In this document: positions 41,753-51,843 of the stretch, one piece after another
How positions within the stretch are numbered: position 1 is the stretch's first letter
Layout: each line of letters starts with the position of its first letter
From: Sphingopyxis sp. 2PD
GTDB taxonomy: Bacteria; Pseudomonadota; Alphaproteobacteria; Sphingomonadales; Sphingomonadaceae
DNA length: 53,252 nt
Direction: 5' to 3'
Assembly: GCF_005503695.1 (NCBI RefSeq)
Contig: NZ_SCMU01000020.1
Location: 1-53,252, forward strand
Program-made: the position numbers and the translations under genes
The notes under the pieces: generated by a model
Seen by the model: the letters and a program-made list of their open reading frames with translations, nothing else
Database searches by the model: none
What the model was told of the DNA's origin: nothing

Positions 41753-42883
41753 ATGACCGCCGCGCTGCCTTCTGCCATCGACGTGCTGATCGTCGGCGCG
41801 GGCATCGCGGGTGCCAGTCTGGCCGCGGCGCTCGCGCCGTGGCGCCGGGTGATGCTGATCGAGGCGGAAGATACGCCGGGTTACCACGCCACTGGCCGAT
41901 CAGCGGCTTTCTGGCACGAAACCTATGGCGGGGCGCACGTTCAGCCGCTGTCCATCGCGTCCTTCGATACGCTAGCGCACCCGGCACCCGACTTTTCCGA
42001 ACGCACCTTTCTTTCGCCGCGCTCGGCGCTCACCATCGGCCGTCGGTCCGAAGCGACGGCCGTCGATGCCTTTGCTGCCAAATTTGCGGCCAGGGGCGTC
42101 GATGTCGTGCGGATAGGCGCCACCGATATCGCGCGAAGCATCCCCGGCGTTCGCGCCGATTGGAGCGAAGCGGCCTATGAGGCGGCGTGCAGCGATATTG
42201 ATGTTGGCGCGCTTCACGCTGCCTATCTGCGGGCGGCCAAGCGTGATGGAGCGCTTCTTGCGATCCGAGCACCGCTGGAATCGGCACGGCGGACCGCTGA
42301 CGGCTGGGAGGTCCGGGTGGGGGGAGAGACCATCCATGCGGCGCTGATCGTCAATGCCGCGGGGGCTTGGGCGGACCGCGTTGCGACGGCGTGCGGGGTC
42401 GCGTCGGTCGGCATCCGTCCCTATCGCCGCACCGTTGTCCAGCTGCGGTTTGGGGTGGCTGTGCCTGCCGAACTGCCGCTGATCGTTCACGTCGGCGGCG
42501 ATTTCTATTTCAAGGGCGAGAGCGAAGGGCGGGTGTGGCTCAGCCCGCATGATGAAACGCCGGTCGAGCCGCATGATGCGGCGCCCGAAGACGTCGATGT
42601 GGCGATCGCGATCGATCGCTTGCAGGCCGTCGTCGATTGGCCGGTTGCTGCCGTCGAACGCAAATGGGCGGGGCTGCGCAGCTTTGCGCCCGACCGTGTT
42701 CCGGTGTTCGGCGCCGATCCGCACCAGCCCGGTTTTATCTGGTGCGCGGGGCAGGGCGGCGTCGGGATCCAGACCTCGCCCGCGGTTGCGGCGCTGCTGG
42801 CGGCCGAGCTCGGGGCGCCGCCACCGGCAGGCATGATCGGGGACGTCGATCCGTTGCCTTTCGCGCCATCGCGCTTCGCCTGA
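41753..42883 (+). CDS. FAD-dependent oxidoreductase (DAO family)
   Basis: 376 residues. The FAD site is IDVLIVGAGIAGASLAAAL, with MLIEAEDTPGYHATGRSAAF continuing as in glycine/D-amino-acid oxidase-type proteins. NAAGAWADRVA and the C-terminal PGFIWCAGQGGVGIQTSPAV complete the FAD fold. The amine substrate is unknown. ATG codons at 41735 and 41753 are both possible and neither has a strong ribosome site. The gene is divergent from the tad operon and has no obvious link to it. Confidence 0.78.
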   Translation: MTAALPSAIDVLIVGAGIAGASLAAALAPWRRVMLIEAEDTPGYHATGRSAAFWHETYGGAHVQPLSIASFDTLAHPAPDFSERTFLSPRSALTIGRRSEATAVDAFAAKFAARGVDVVRIGATDIARSIPGVRADWSEAAYEAACSDIDVGALHAAYLRAAKRDGALLAIRAPLESARRTADGWEVRVGGETIHAALIVNAAGAWADRVATACGVASVGIRPYRRTVVQLRFGVAVPAELPLIVHVGGDFYFKGESEGRVWLSPHDETPVEPHDAAPEDVDVAIAIDRLQAVVDWPVAAVERKWAGLRSFAPDRVPVFGADPHQPGFIWCAGQGGVGIQTSPAVAALLAAELGAPPPAGMIGDVDPLPFAPSRFA

Positions 42884-42892
42884 TATCAATCT

Positions 42893-42910
42893 GGCGGCTT
42901 GCGCGCCGCC
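42893..42910 (+). terminator. Hairpin after the oxidoreductase gene
   Basis: GGCGGC pairs with GCCGCC around a 6-base loop just after the stop at 42883. There is no T-tract. Confidence 0.3.
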
Positions 42911-42973
42911 TCCGTCTGCTTACCATAGGCTTGTCGCGTCACCGTGGCGCGCCAACGACCTGCGGAGGAACCG

Positions 42974-43150
42974 ATGGCCCATTATTTCGAGATCAAGAAG
43001 AACAAGGCGGGCGAGCATGTCGCCTATTTCAAATATAACAGCGAAACGATTTTCTGGACCGAAGGCTATTCCAGCAAGGCGTCGGCGCTCAACGCCATCG
43101 AATCGATCAAGAAAAACGGACCGGGCGCGGAGATACGCGAAGCCGAATAG
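42974..43150 (+). CDS. YegP-like DUF1508 small protein
   Basis: 58 residues, one DUF1508 repeat: HYFEIKKNKAGEHVAYFKYN, then ETIFWTEGYSSKASALNAIE and SIKKNGPGAEIREAE. GGAGGA 4 bases before the ATG at 42974 decides the start over the open frame to 42944. Many members have two copies of the repeat, so this is a single-repeat version that would dimerise. The function is unknown. Confidence 0.85.
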   Translation: MAHYFEIKKNKAGEHVAYFKYNSETIFWTEGYSSKASALNAIESIKKNGPGAEIREAE

Positions 43151-43157
43151 AGCGACG

Positions 43158-43182
43158 GCGCGGGCGTTCAGCGCGCCCGCGC
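43158..43182. terminator. Hairpin between convergent YegP-like gene and rnhA
   Basis: GCGCGGGCG pairs with CGCCCGCGC around a 7-base loop. It covers the 17-base gap between the two stops and the last codons of rnhA. Confidence 0.45.
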
Positions 43183-43626
43183 AACCTCCAGCGCGGCGTC
43201 GCTGGCGAGCTGATCAGCGATTTCATTGTCGCCATGCCCGGCGTGGCCCTTGACCCACAGCCATTCGATGTCGTGCCGCTTGGCTTCGGCCAGCAAGCGC
43301 TGCCATAGGTCGGCATTGGCCACGGGCTTTTTGGCAGCGGTTTTCCAGCCGTTTTTCTGCCAGCCATAGATCCATTTGGTGATGCCGTCGCGCACATAGA
43401 CGCTGTCGGTCGACAGTTCGACTTTGCAGCGTCGTTTGAGCGCCGCCAGCGCCTCGATCGCGGCAAGCAGCTCCATGCGATTGTTCGTGGTATCGGGCTC
43501 GCCGCCCGATAGCTTTTTGACCACATCGCCCCAGCGCAAAACCGCGCCCCAGCCGCCCGGACCGGGATTGCCCTTGCACGCACCATCGGTGGCGACGATC
43601 ACCGTCTTTGTCCGTTCGTCGCTCAT
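43168..43626 (-). CDS. rnhA: Ribonuclease HI
   Basis: 152 residues. The four catalytic acids lie in [42 protein letters not shown] and [15 protein letters not shown]. The enzyme cuts the RNA strand of RNA-DNA hybrids. ATG at 43626 overlaps the thrB stop (ATGA). The upstream open frame to 43899 is the overlap with thrB in another frame. It is the third gene of ispH-thrB-rnhA. Confidence 0.97.
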   Translation of the reverse strand: MSDERTKTVIVATDGACKGNPGPGGWGAVLRWGDVVKKLSGGEPDTTNNRMELLAAIEALAALKRRCKVELSTDSVYVRDGITKWIYGWQKNGWKTAAKKPVANADLWQRLLAEAKRHDIEWLWVKGHAGHGDNEIADQLASDAALEVARAR

Positions 43627-44585
43627 GCGGCGGCAAACAGGCTGGCAGCATCGGCGGCGCGATAGCGCAGCAGGCGGGCGAGGAAGGGTGAGGGATCCTT
43701 GCGGGTAACCAGCGCGTCCTCTGGCGTATGCACCCAGTCGTGCGCGCGCGTCAGCAGGAACCGCAGCGCGGCGCCGCGCGCCAGCGTCGGCAATGCGGCA
43801 CGCTCGGCGTCGGTCAAGACAATTTCGCGCGCGTAGCCGCGCATCAGCGCCCCCGCGAGCGCGGGGTCGCACGTCCGGCCGTCGGCGGAAAAGGTCCATG
43901 CCGCATGGGTGATCACCAGATCATAGGCGCGAAAGTCGGTGGCGGCGAAATAGAAGTCGATCAGCCCCGTCACCCGGTCGCCGAGCATCAGGACATTGTC
44001 GGGAAACAGGTCGGCGTGAATGACATGGGCAGGCAGGTCGGCGGGCCAATGCGCCTCCACGAAGGTGAGTTCCGCATCGACGATCGCCTGCAAGCCCTGG
44101 CGTACTGCGTCGAGATTTCCTGTCGCGTCGGCGACACCGCGCCAATGTCGTTGGCCCATGCTGTTGTCGCGAGCGCCGTCATATCCGGCGAGCGCGCGGT
44201 GCATCGCGCCGAGTGCGGCGCCCGCCGCCTCGCACTGTGCCGCGCTGGGATGCGTGAGCGATATGCCCGACAAAAACTGGATAATGCATGCGGAACGGCC
44301 CGAAATCTGCTGGACGGCGACGCCGCTGCGATCGCGGATCATTGCCGGCACTGGCGAGCCGCTGGTTGCTAGATGGTCGAGCAGGTCGACAAAGAACGGC
44401 AGGTCGCCCGCGCTGACGCGCTTTTCGTAAAGCGTCAGGATGAACCGGCCCGCGGTCGTTTCGAGCAGGAAATTGCTGTTTTCGACCCCCTCGGCAATGC
44501 CCTTGCACGACAGGACGCTGCCAATGTCATAGCGCGCGACCAGCGCAGCCAGGTCGGCTGGATCGACATGTGTATAGACCGCCAT
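43623..44585 (-). CDS. thrB: Homoserine kinase (APH-fold ThrB type)
   Basis: 320 residues of the choline-kinase/APH-like homoserine kinase family found in alphaproteobacteria, not the GHMP type. [15 protein letters not shown] lies near the N-terminus, the ATP lysine is probably in ILTLYEKR, the catalytic loop is [14 protein letters not shown], and the metal site is [17 protein letters not shown]. It phosphorylates homoserine for threonine synthesis. Its ATG shares one base with the ispH stop. Confidence 0.92.
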   Translation of the reverse strand: MAVYTHVDPADLAALVARYDIGSVLSCKGIAEGVENSNFLLETTAGRFILTLYEKRVSAGDLPFFVDLLDHLATSGSPVPAMIRDRSGVAVQQISGRSACIIQFLSGISLTHPSAAQCEAAGAALGAMHRALAGYDGARDNSMGQRHWRGVADATGNLDAVRQGLQAIVDAELTFVEAHWPADLPAHVIHADLFPDNVLMLGDRVTGLIDFYFAATDFRAYDLVITHAAWTFSADGRTCDPALAGALMRGYAREIVLTDAERAALPTLARGAALRFLLTRAHDWVHTPEDALVTRKDPSPFLARLLRYRAADAASLFAAA

Positions 44586-45571
44586 CAGGCGGCTGCCGGT
44601 TCGAGCCCGCGCGGCAGCTTGAACACCATATTCTCTTCGGCGGTGACGACGACATCTTCGACGATGCGTCGGTGCGCCGCAACGGCATCGATCACTTCGC
44701 GGACCAGCGTTTCGGGCGCGCTGGCGCCCGCGGTGATGCCCAGTGTCGCGATATCGGTGAGCCAAGTGGGATCGACATCGCCGCCGCGCTGCACCAGATG
44801 CGCCGGGGTGCCCATGCGCTCGGCCACTTCGACCAGGCGCAGGCTGTTCGAGCTGTTCGGCGCGCCAATCACGATCATGCGGTCGCAATCACCGGCAATT
44901 GCCTTGACCGCATCCTGCCGGTTCGAGGTGGCGTAACAAATATCTTCGCCGCGCGGCCCCGAAATGGCCGGGAAACGGTGCTGCAAGGCGGCAATGATGT
45001 CGCGGGTGTCGTCCACCGACAGCGTGGTCTGGGTCAAAAATGCCAGCCTGTCGTGGTCGGGCGGTGTCAGCGCGGCGACATCATCGACCGATTCGACCAA
45101 AGTCATCGCACCATCGGGCAATTGGCCCAGCGTGCCGATGACCTCGGGATGGCCGGCGTGGCCGACAAAGACGATGTGGCGTCCCGCTTCATGCGCGCGC
45201 TCAGCCTGCCGATGGACTTTCGATACCAAGGGGCAGGTCGCATCGATGTAATCGAGCCCGCGCATTTCCGCCTTCGCGGGGACCGCTTTGGGGACGCCAT
45301 GGGCGCTGAAAACGACCGGCACTCCATCGGGAACCTGATCGAGCGATTCGACAAAAATGGCGCCTTGCGCCTTCAGCGTGTCGACGACGTAGCGGTTGTG
45401 AACGATTTCGTGCCGGACATAGACCGGTGCGCCAAAACGCTCGAGCGCGAGTTCGACGATGCGGATGGCGCGATCGACGCCAGCGCAAAAGCCGCGCGGC
45501 GCGGCGATCAAAACCCTGAGTTCTGCGGTTTCGTCGCCGTTCGGGCGCGGTGTCGGATGTGGAGCGTTCAT
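44585..45571 (-). CDS. ispH: 4-hydroxy-3-methylbut-2-enyl diphosphate reductase
   Basis: 328 residues. The three cysteines that hold the iron-sulfur cluster are in [26 protein letters not shown] and [32 protein letters not shown] and [12 protein letters not shown] are the substrate histidine motifs. The C-terminus has [15 protein letters not shown] and [13 protein letters not shown]. It makes IPP and DMAPP in the last MEP-pathway step. It leads the ispH-thrB-rnhA operon. Confidence 0.97.
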   Translation of the reverse strand: MNAPHPTPRPNGDETAELRVLIAAPRGFCAGVDRAIRIVELALERFGAPVYVRHEIVHNRYVVDTLKAQGAIFVESLDQVPDGVPVVFSAHGVPKAVPAKAEMRGLDYIDATCPLVSKVHRQAERAHEAGRHIVFVGHAGHPEVIGTLGQLPDGAMTLVESVDDVAALTPPDHDRLAFLTQTTLSVDDTRDIIAALQHRFPAISGPRGEDICYATSNRQDAVKAIAGDCDRMIVIGAPNSSNSLRLVEVAERMGTPAHLVQRGGDVDPTWLTDIATLGITAGASAPETLVREVIDAVAAHRRIVEDVVVTAEENMVFKLPRGLEPAAA

Positions 45572-45731
45572 GATGGAGGCGCTCTAGCGCAGCAGGCCAT
45601 ATAGCGTAAAGCGGCTTCACACCGTTGCGCCGCGTTCATCGCACCGATAAGAAGCGGCGCGCATGAAGCGGGATCAACCGTCCCGACTGACTTGAACTGG
45701 TTAGTGCGCCTGTTTGGAAAGCCCGATTATC

Positions 45732-46403
45732 ATGATCTCCATTTCGTTCCCGTCGCGTAAACTTCTGACCGTGCTGTGTGGCACGGCGGCCATGGCGACG
45801 GTCGCGGGCTGTGCGAAGGACAATGACATCGACGTGTCGGGCGGCGTCGGCATCACCGCCACGCGCAGCGCGTGCCCTGCGGTCGCTGTCCCGCTGCACA
45901 CCGGCGACATCACGCTGTTCGACCCGGCGACCAGCCGCGATGCGAGCGCGATCGACGTGGTCGCCGCGATCACCAATGTGACGCCAGTATGCAACGACGC
46001 GAGCGAAAAGGTCTATCAACTTGCCAGTTTCGACGTCATCGCCACGCGCCGCGATGCCGGTCCGGCGCGTTCGGTAACCCTGCCTTATTACGGCACCGTG
46101 TTGCAGGGCGGCACGGCGGTCGTTGCCAAGCGTCTCGGCAATGTCGTGGTGACTTTTCCCGAGGGACAGACCCGCGGCACGGGCCGCGGGCAGGCGTCGG
46201 CTTATGTCGACCGCGCTGCCGCGACGCTCCCCGCCGATATTCAGGAACGCATCACGCGCCGCCGCAAGGCAGGCGACCAGGATGCCGCGATCGATCCGCT
46301 GAGCCAGCCCGAGGTGCGCGCCGCGGTACAGCGTGCCAGCTTTGAACTGCTCATCGGTTTCCAGCTGACGCAGGAACAGCTCGAATATAACGTCCGACGA
46401 TAG
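45732..46403 (+). CDS. Lipoprotein of unknown function
   Basis: 223 residues with a lipoprotein signal (LLTVLCGTAAMATVAGC). I use ATG at 45732. An in-frame TTG at 45714 lies upstream. The mature part contains ACPAVAVPLHTGDITLFDPA, DVVAAITNVTPVCND, LPYYGTVLQGGTAVVAKRLG and YVDRAAATLPADIQERITRR. It looks like a beta-rich envelope protein with two conserved-looking cysteines. I do not recognise the family. It precedes argS by about 130 bases and is divergent from ispH. Confidence 0.7.
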   Translation: MISISFPSRKLLTVLCGTAAMATVAGCAKDNDIDVSGGVGITATRSACPAVAVPLHTGDITLFDPATSRDASAIDVVAAITNVTPVCNDASEKVYQLASFDVIATRRDAGPARSVTLPYYGTVLQGGTAVVAKRLGNVVVTFPEGQTRGTGRGQASAYVDRAAATLPADIQERITRRRKAGDQDAAIDPLSQPEVRAAVQRASFELLIGFQLTQEQLEYNVRR

Positions 46404-46537
46404 TTTCGCGGCGGCGCTTCGGCGTCGTTCGCAACCGTTTGCCCTGCGCGCCGTTCCGGTGACGCAGGGCTTTTCGCGTGCGCCAAGCTGCGATAGGGCG
46501 CGCCAGACTTTCTCCGATCGAAGATAGGCCAAACCCC

Positions 46538-48265
46538 GTGACCCTGTTCAGCCGTTTTTCCGACCATATCGGCGCCGCGCTCGATACGCTCGCCGCCAAA
46601 GGCGCCTTGCCTGCCGGGCTCGACCGCGCCGCGATCAGCGTCGAGCCGCCGCGCGATCCGGCGCACGGCGATGTTGCCACGAACGCGGCGATGGTGCTCG
46701 CCAAGCCCGCGGGCATGAACCCGCGCGCGCTCGCCGAGCTGCTGGTCGCCGAGCTCGCGGCGCTCGACGATGTGACCGAGGCAAGTGTCGCTGGTCCGGG
46801 GTTCATCAATCTGCGCCTTGCCGATGGCAGCTGGCGTGACGAACTGGCGCTGATCCACAGCGAAGCGGCCGATTATGGCCGGTCGGCGATGGGACAGGGG
46901 CGGCGCGTCAATGTCGAATATGTGTCGGCGAACCCGACCGGCCCGATGCACGTCGGCCATTGCCGCGGCGCGGTCGTAGGCGACGCGCTCGCGGCGCTGC
47001 TCGAATTTGCGGGGCACGATGTCGTGCGCGAATATTATGTCAATGACGCGGGGGCGCAGGTCGATGTTCTCGCGCGGTCGGTGCATATGCGGTACCGTGA
47101 GGCGCTCGGCGAGAATATTGGCGCGATCCCCGAAGGCCTCTACCCCGGCGATTATCTGATCCCGGTCGCGGGTAAGCTGGCGACCGAATATGGCGACCGT
47201 TTTGTCGCGGCGCCCGAAAGCGGCTGGCTTGGCCTGTTCCGCGCCGAGGCGGTCAGCGCGATGATGGACATGATCCGCGCCGACCTCGCCAAGTTGGGCA
47301 TCCACCACGACCTGTTTTCGTCCGAAGCCGAATTGCAGGCTGCGGGCAAGCCCGCCGACGCCGAAAAATGGCTGCGCGATCACGACCTCGTCTATGACGG
47401 CGTGCTCGAAGCGCCGAAGGGCGAAACGCCAGAGGATTGGGAACCGGTCGAGCTGCCGCTGTTTCGCTCGACCCAATTCGGCGACGATCAGGACCGCCCG
47501 ATCAAGAAATCGGACGGCAGCTGGACCTATTTCGGCGCCGACCTTGCCTATCATTTCCAGAAAGCCGAGCAGGCCGACGAGCTGATCGACATCTGGGGCG
47601 CCGACCATGCCGGCACGGTCAAGCGGATCAAGGCGGCGGTCGCCGCGCTGACCGACGGCAAGAAGAAATTCGACGTCAAACTGGTCCAGATGGTTCGCCT
47701 GCTCAAAAATGGCGAACCATTCAAAATGTCGAAGCGCGCGGGCAATTTCGTCACGCTCGCCGACATTGTCGATGAGGTTGGCAAGGACGCCGTGCGCTTC
47801 ACCATGCTGACGCGCAAAGCCGACGCGCAGATGGATTTCGATTTCGCCAAGGTGGTCGAGGCCTCGCGCGACAATCCGGTCTTTTATGTCCAATATGCCC
47901 ATGCGCGCATCGCGTCGCTCAAGCGCAAGCTCGCCGAGGCAGGGGTGGCATCCGCTGCCCCGCACGCGGCGCGTCTGAACGACTATGAACTCGGCCTCGT
48001 CAAGCTGCTGGCGCAATTCCCGCGTATCGTCGAGGCGGCGGCATTGGCGCGTGAGCCGCATCGGATCGCTTTCTACCTCGGCGACGTTGCGGCGGCGTTC
48101 CACGCTTGGTGGAACCTTGGTAACGATCGTCCCGACGCCCGTGTCATTTTGGCAAATGACCCCGAATTGACGGCGACGCGCCTTTATTTGGCCGATGGAA
48201 TCGGGCAGGTTATCCGAAACGGGCTGCACCTGATGGGGGTAGAGGCGCTCGAGGAGATGAATTGA
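46538..48265 (+). CDS. argS: Arginine--tRNA ligase
   Basis: 575 residues, starting from GTG (VTLFSRFSDHIGAAL). The open frame to 46478 lacks family residues. The HIGH motif reads NPTGPMHVGHCRGAVVGD and the KMSK motif KMSKRAGNFVTLADI. WTYFGADLAYHFQK and YVQYAHARI are class I ArgRS segments, and the C-terminus is the DALR-type anticodon domain. Its stop overlaps the next gene's start by one base. Confidence 0.97.
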   Translation: MTLFSRFSDHIGAALDTLAAKGALPAGLDRAAISVEPPRDPAHGDVATNAAMVLAKPAGMNPRALAELLVAELAALDDVTEASVAGPGFINLRLADGSWRDELALIHSEAADYGRSAMGQGRRVNVEYVSANPTGPMHVGHCRGAVVGDALAALLEFAGHDVVREYYVNDAGAQVDVLARSVHMRYREALGENIGAIPEGLYPGDYLIPVAGKLATEYGDRFVAAPESGWLGLFRAEAVSAMMDMIRADLAKLGIHHDLFSSEAELQAAGKPADAEKWLRDHDLVYDGVLEAPKGETPEDWEPVELPLFRSTQFGDDQDRPIKKSDGSWTYFGADLAYHFQKAEQADELIDIWGADHAGTVKRIKAAVAALTDGKKKFDVKLVQMVRLLKNGEPFKMSKRAGNFVTLADIVDEVGKDAVRFTMLTRKADAQMDFDFAKVVEASRDNPVFYVQYAHARIASLKRKLAEAGVASAAPHAARLNDYELGLVKLLAQFPRIVEAAALAREPHRIAFYLGDVAAAFHAWWNLGNDRPDARVILANDPELTATRLYLADGIGQVIRNGLHLMGVEALEEMN

Positions 48266-49053
48266 TGGCCGAGGACAAGAACGCCGAGCAGGGCGAAGCG
48301 GGGTTGGGGCTGGAAAGCGAAGACCGGCTGCCGTGGCTGGAAGCCGCCGACGGGGTTGAAGAAGATGGCGAAGTTTCGCCCGCGCGCCTGCTGGTGATGG
48401 TGCTGGGCGGATTGCTGCTAATCGGCGCGGTGCTCGGCGGCCTGTGGTGGGTCCAGAATGGCGGCGCGCGCGGCAAAGGCGAACTGATCGCGGCGCAGGA
48501 CGGCAATTACAAGGTCGCGCCGAAGAACGATGGCGCGAAGACCTTTGAAGGCGAGGGCGATGCGAGCTTCTCGGCCAGCGAAGGCGCTGAGCCCGCGGGC
48601 AAGGTCGATCCGACGCGGATGCCCGAAGAACCCGCCGTCACGCCGCAGGAGCGCGAAGCGGCAAAGGCAGCGGCGGCCAAGGCTGCTGCGGACAAGGCGG
48701 CGATGGCGAAAGCCAAGCCCGCGCCGACGACCGTCAAGTCCGAGCCGAAGGTCGCTGCGGCCTCCGCCAAGGCTCCCGCCGCGACAGCGAAAGCCGCGCC
48801 GCCGACGGCCGCTGCGGGATCGGCGATGATCCAGCTCGGCGCGTTCAGCAGCGATGCCGCCGCGGCGAAGGCATGGACGAACCTGTCGAAGCGCTTTGCC
48901 TATCTGGCCGATCTCAACAAATCGGTGTCACCGGCCAAAGTTGGCGATGGTACGGTCTATCGCCTGCGGGTTGCGGCCGGAACGGCAGCTAACGCCGCGA
49001 ATTTGTGCGGAAAATTGCGCGTCGCAGGCGAAAATTGCGTCGTCGTTCGCTGA
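48265..49053 (+). CDS. SPOR-domain membrane protein
   Basis: 262 residues. An acidic cytoplasmic N-terminus (GLGLESEDRLPWLEAADG) is followed by one membrane helix (LLVMVLGGLLLIGAVLGGLW), a long Ala/Lys/Pro-rich linker (about 100-180) and a C-terminal SPOR domain (MIQLGAFSSDAAAAKAW, GTVYRLRVAAGTAANAANLC). SPOR domains bind denuded peptidoglycan at the septum. It is coupled to argS upstream and nagZ follows by about 110 bases, the order normal in alphaproteobacteria. Confidence 0.88.
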   Translation: MAEDKNAEQGEAGLGLESEDRLPWLEAADGVEEDGEVSPARLLVMVLGGLLLIGAVLGGLWWVQNGGARGKGELIAAQDGNYKVAPKNDGAKTFEGEGDASFSASEGAEPAGKVDPTRMPEEPAVTPQEREAAKAAAAKAAADKAAMAKAKPAPTTVKSEPKVAAASAKAPAATAKAAPPTAAAGSAMIQLGAFSSDAAAAKAWTNLSKRFAYLADLNKSVSPAKVGDGTVYRLRVAAGTAANAANLCGKLRVAGENCVVVR

Positions 49054-49161
49054 TTTGGCCCGTCTGGTCGCAGACTCCGTTGGTACAATCGCGCCGCTAT
49101 GGCATGTTGCATGGCGTGGCGGCTGCGTGAGGGGGCGGCGGCCAAGGGAGTTTGAGATACG

Positions 49162-50169
49162 ATGATACCCGCCATTTTCGGCCTGTCGGGACTGACCCTC
49201 ACCGACGACGAGCGCGCCTTTTTTCGCGATAGCGACCCCGCGGGCTATATCCTGTTCGGACGCAATATCGAAAATCGCGAGCAGCTGCGGCGGTTGACCG
49301 ACGAATTGCGCGCGCTTGACGGGCGGAGCAACGTGCCGATCCTGATCGATCAAGAGGGCGGCCGCGTCGCGCGGATGAAATCGCCCGAATGGCCGCTATT
49401 CCCAAGCGGCGCAACCTTTGACGCGCTCTATGATCGCGCCCCGGCGAGCGCGATCGAGGCGGCACGGTTGAATGCGATGGCGCTCGCCGCGATGCTGGCC
49501 GAGGTCGGCATTAACGTCGATTGCCTGCCGCTACTCGACGTGCGTCAGCCGGGCGCCAGCGATATTATCGGCGACCGCGCGCTGGGCAGCGAACCGATGC
49601 GCGTCGCCGCGCTCGGCCGCGCGATCCTTGGCGGACTGCAGGACGGCGGCGTGCTCGGGGTCGTCAAACATATTCCCGGCCACGGACGCGCGCTGCTCGA
49701 CACGCACGAGGCGCTGCCCGTCGTGACTGCGTCGGACCGCGATCTGCAAACCGATCTCGCGCCGTTCGCGGCGCTCCGCGACGCGGCGATGGCGATGACG
49801 TGCCATGTTATTTTCGACGCCTGGGACCCGGATCGACCCGCAACGCTGTCGCCGATCGTCATCGACAGCGTGATCCGCCAGCGTATCGGTTTTCACGGCC
49901 TGCTGATGTCCGATGATCTGGATATGAAGGCCTTGTCGGGCGACGTGCCCTCGCGCGCCGCCGATGCCGTGGCCGCAGGGTGCGACATTGCGCTCAATTG
50001 CTGGGGCAAGATGGACGACATGATTGGTATCGCCAACCGGCTCGACCCGATCAGCACCGTCGCGCGCGCGCGGCTGGAAGGCGCGATGGACCGTATCGCG
50101 GGAGCCGGCGACGACCGCGCCTTTGCCACGCTGGTCGATCAGCGCGACGCGCTGCTCGCGGTCGCCTGA
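49162..50169 (+). CDS. nagZ: Beta-N-acetylhexosaminidase NagZ
   Basis: 335 residues of GH3. PILIDQEGGRVARM, NVDCLPLLDV, the KHIPGHG loop with the catalytic histidine and the SDDLDMKAL nucleophile aspartate region are all present. It removes GlcNAc from anhydro-muropeptides in the cytoplasm during cell-wall recycling. There is no signal peptide, as expected. It is followed by scpA after 7 bases. Confidence 0.95.
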   Translation: MIPAIFGLSGLTLTDDERAFFRDSDPAGYILFGRNIENREQLRRLTDELRALDGRSNVPILIDQEGGRVARMKSPEWPLFPSGATFDALYDRAPASAIEAARLNAMALAAMLAEVGINVDCLPLLDVRQPGASDIIGDRALGSEPMRVAALGRAILGGLQDGGVLGVVKHIPGHGRALLDTHEALPVVTASDRDLQTDLAPFAALRDAAMAMTCHVIFDAWDPDRPATLSPIVIDSVIRQRIGFHGLLMSDDLDMKALSGDVPSRAADAVAAGCDIALNCWGKMDDMIGIANRLDPISTVARARLEGAMDRIAGAGDDRAFATLVDQRDALLAVA

Positions 50170-50176
50170 GCGGTCG

Positions 50177-50965
50177 ATGGACGAGCTGGCGCTCGAATTC
50201 GATATTGCGCCAGCGGCGCCCGAGCGCGACGATGCCCTGCAACTGACGCTTGAAAGCTGGGAGGGGCCGCTCGACCTGCTGCTTGCTCTTGCGCGGAGTC
50301 AGAAGGTTGACCTCAAACAGATTTCGATCCTCGCGCTCGTCGAGCAATATCTGGCGTTCATCGCCGAGGCGCGCGAGCTGAAGCTGGAGGTCGCCGCCGA
50401 TTATCTGGTGATGGCAGCGTGGCTCGCCTATCTCAAATCGGCGCTTCTGCTGCCCAAGGATCCGCTCGAGGAGCCGTCGCCCGACGAACTTGCGCTGCGC
50501 CTGCAACTGCGGCTGCAGCGGCTGGCAGCCATGCGCGAGGCGGCGGCGCGGCTGCTCGCGCGCGATCGCATTGGGCGCGACGTGTTTCTGCGGACCAAAC
50601 CCGAAGGACTTCGCGACGTCCGGGTACGGCGCTGGGACGCCAGCCTGTACGATCTGCTGGCCGCCTATGGTCAGGTCAAGCTGCGCAGCGAACCCGTCGT
50701 CCACATGGTGTCGCGGCGCCCGGTGGTGACACTCGATGCGGCGCTTCACCATTTGCAACGGATGATCGGGGTCAAGCTCGACTGGGCCGAACTCGCCGAC
50801 TTCCTGCCGCCCGACTATGATGGGCCGCTGCGCCGCTCGGCGATTGCATCGAGTTTTGTCGCAGCGCTGGAACTGGCGCGGCAGGGGCGCGTCGACCTGA
50901 AACAGGCCGGGGCGTTCGAACCACTCTATCTGAAAGCCGCGCAGACGGGACAAGCTACCGCATGA
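50177..50965 (+). CDS. scpA: Segregation and condensation protein A
   Basis: 262 residues from ATG 50177. LESWEGPLDLLLALARSQKV and ISILALVEQYLAFI form the N-terminal SMC-binding region, and YLVMAAWLAYLKSALLLP follows. The C-terminal winged helix has ASSFVAALELARQGRVDLKQ. ScpA is the kleisin that bridges SMC heads. The longer frame to 50024 overlaps nagZ. The last bases overlap scpB by 4 (ATGA). Confidence 0.94.
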   Translation: MDELALEFDIAPAAPERDDALQLTLESWEGPLDLLLALARSQKVDLKQISILALVEQYLAFIAEARELKLEVAADYLVMAAWLAYLKSALLLPKDPLEEPSPDELALRLQLRLQRLAAMREAAARLLARDRIGRDVFLRTKPEGLRDVRVRRWDASLYDLLAAYGQVKLRSEPVVHMVSRRPVVTLDAALHHLQRMIGVKLDWAELADFLPPDYDGPLRRSAIASSFVAALELARQGRVDLKQAGAFEPLYLKAAQTGQATA

Positions 50966-51555
50966 TTGACGATCTGGAACGCGCCATCGAAGCGATGCTG
51001 TTTGCGAGCGATGCGCCGCTCGACCCGCGCCAGCTCGCCGCGCGGCTGGGCGATGAAATGACGCCGGGGCAGGTGCGAGCGATCATCGAGGCGATCGCCG
51101 CGCGCCACGCGGGCAGCGGCATCGAACTGGTCGAACGCGGCGGTCATTGGCATTTTCAGACCCCCGCCGATCTGGCGCATCTGCTCCGCCGCGAGCGCGA
51201 CGATCCGCGCAAGCTGTCGCGCGCCGCCGCCGAAGTGCTGGCGATCGTCGCCTATCACGAGCCGGTCAGCCGCGCCGAGATCGAGGCCATCCGCGGCGTC
51301 CAGACCTCGAAAGGAACGGTGGATGTGCTGATGGAGGCCGAATGGATTGCCCCCGCAGGGCGGCGCGAGGTGCCGGGGCGGCCGCTCATCTACAAGACGA
51401 CCGACGCATTTTTGCAGCATTTCGGACTTAGCAGCCGCAAGGATCTGCCGGGCATCGACGATCTGCGCGCGGCGGGTTTGCTCGACCCGGTTGATCTCGC
51501 TTTTGACGATGCGATGAGCGAGCTAGACCTAGTAAAAGACGGCGAAGAAGCTTAG
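50962..51555 (+). CDS. scpB: Segregation and condensation protein B
   Basis: 197 residues. AIEAMLFASDAPLDPRQLAA opens the first winged helix, and the second has LSRAAAEVLAIVAYHEPVSR, AEIEAIRGVQTSKGTVDVLM and DRRLIYKTTDAFLQHFGL-like RPLIYKTTDAFLQHFGL. ScpB dimers bind ScpA in the condensin complex. It is translationally coupled to scpA. Confidence 0.95.
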   Translation: MIDDLERAIEAMLFASDAPLDPRQLAARLGDEMTPGQVRAIIEAIAARHAGSGIELVERGGHWHFQTPADLAHLLRRERDDPRKLSRAAAEVLAIVAYHEPVSRAEIEAIRGVQTSKGTVDVLMEAEWIAPAGRREVPGRPLIYKTTDAFLQHFGLSSRKDLPGIDDLRAAGLLDPVDLAFDDAMSELDLVKDGEEA

Positions 51556-51580
51556 ATGAGCGCCGCAAGGAGAATTTGAT

Positions 51581-51814
51581 ATGGGTAGCTTCAGCATCTG
51601 GCATTGGCTGGTCGTCGGCATCCTCGTGCTGCTGCTGTTCGGTAAGGGCCGGTTTTCCGATATGATGGGCGATGTCGCCAAGGGTATCAAAAGCTTTAAA
51701 AAGGGCATGGCGGACGACGAGGAAGCGCCCGGCACGCCGAAGCATATCGAAGGCCAGCGCGCGCCCGACAGCGCCCCGGTCTCCACGCCGACGGGCGAGC
51801 GCGACAAGCTCTGA
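51581..51814 (+). CDS. tatA: Twin-arginine translocase subunit TatA
   Basis: 77 residues. The N-terminal helix [20 protein letters not shown] is followed by the FGKG hinge and the amphipathic helix [21 protein letters not shown] polar tail ends the protein. AGGAG lies 8 bases before the ATG. TatA oligomerises to form the passage for folded proteins. This window has several likely Tat substrates. Confidence 0.95.
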   Translation: MGSFSIWHWLVVGILVLLLFGKGRFSDMMGDVAKGIKSFKKGMADDEEAPGTPKHIEGQRAPDSAPVSTPTGERDKL

Positions 51815-51843
51815 ACCTTTTCGGCGCGCGGGAAAATTAGGTC

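Noticed and set aside
46241..48229. Open frame of 662 residues opposite argS
   Set aside because: Same effect of GC-rich codons. argS has its HIGH and KMSK motifs and the opposite frame has no recognisable domain or ribosome site.
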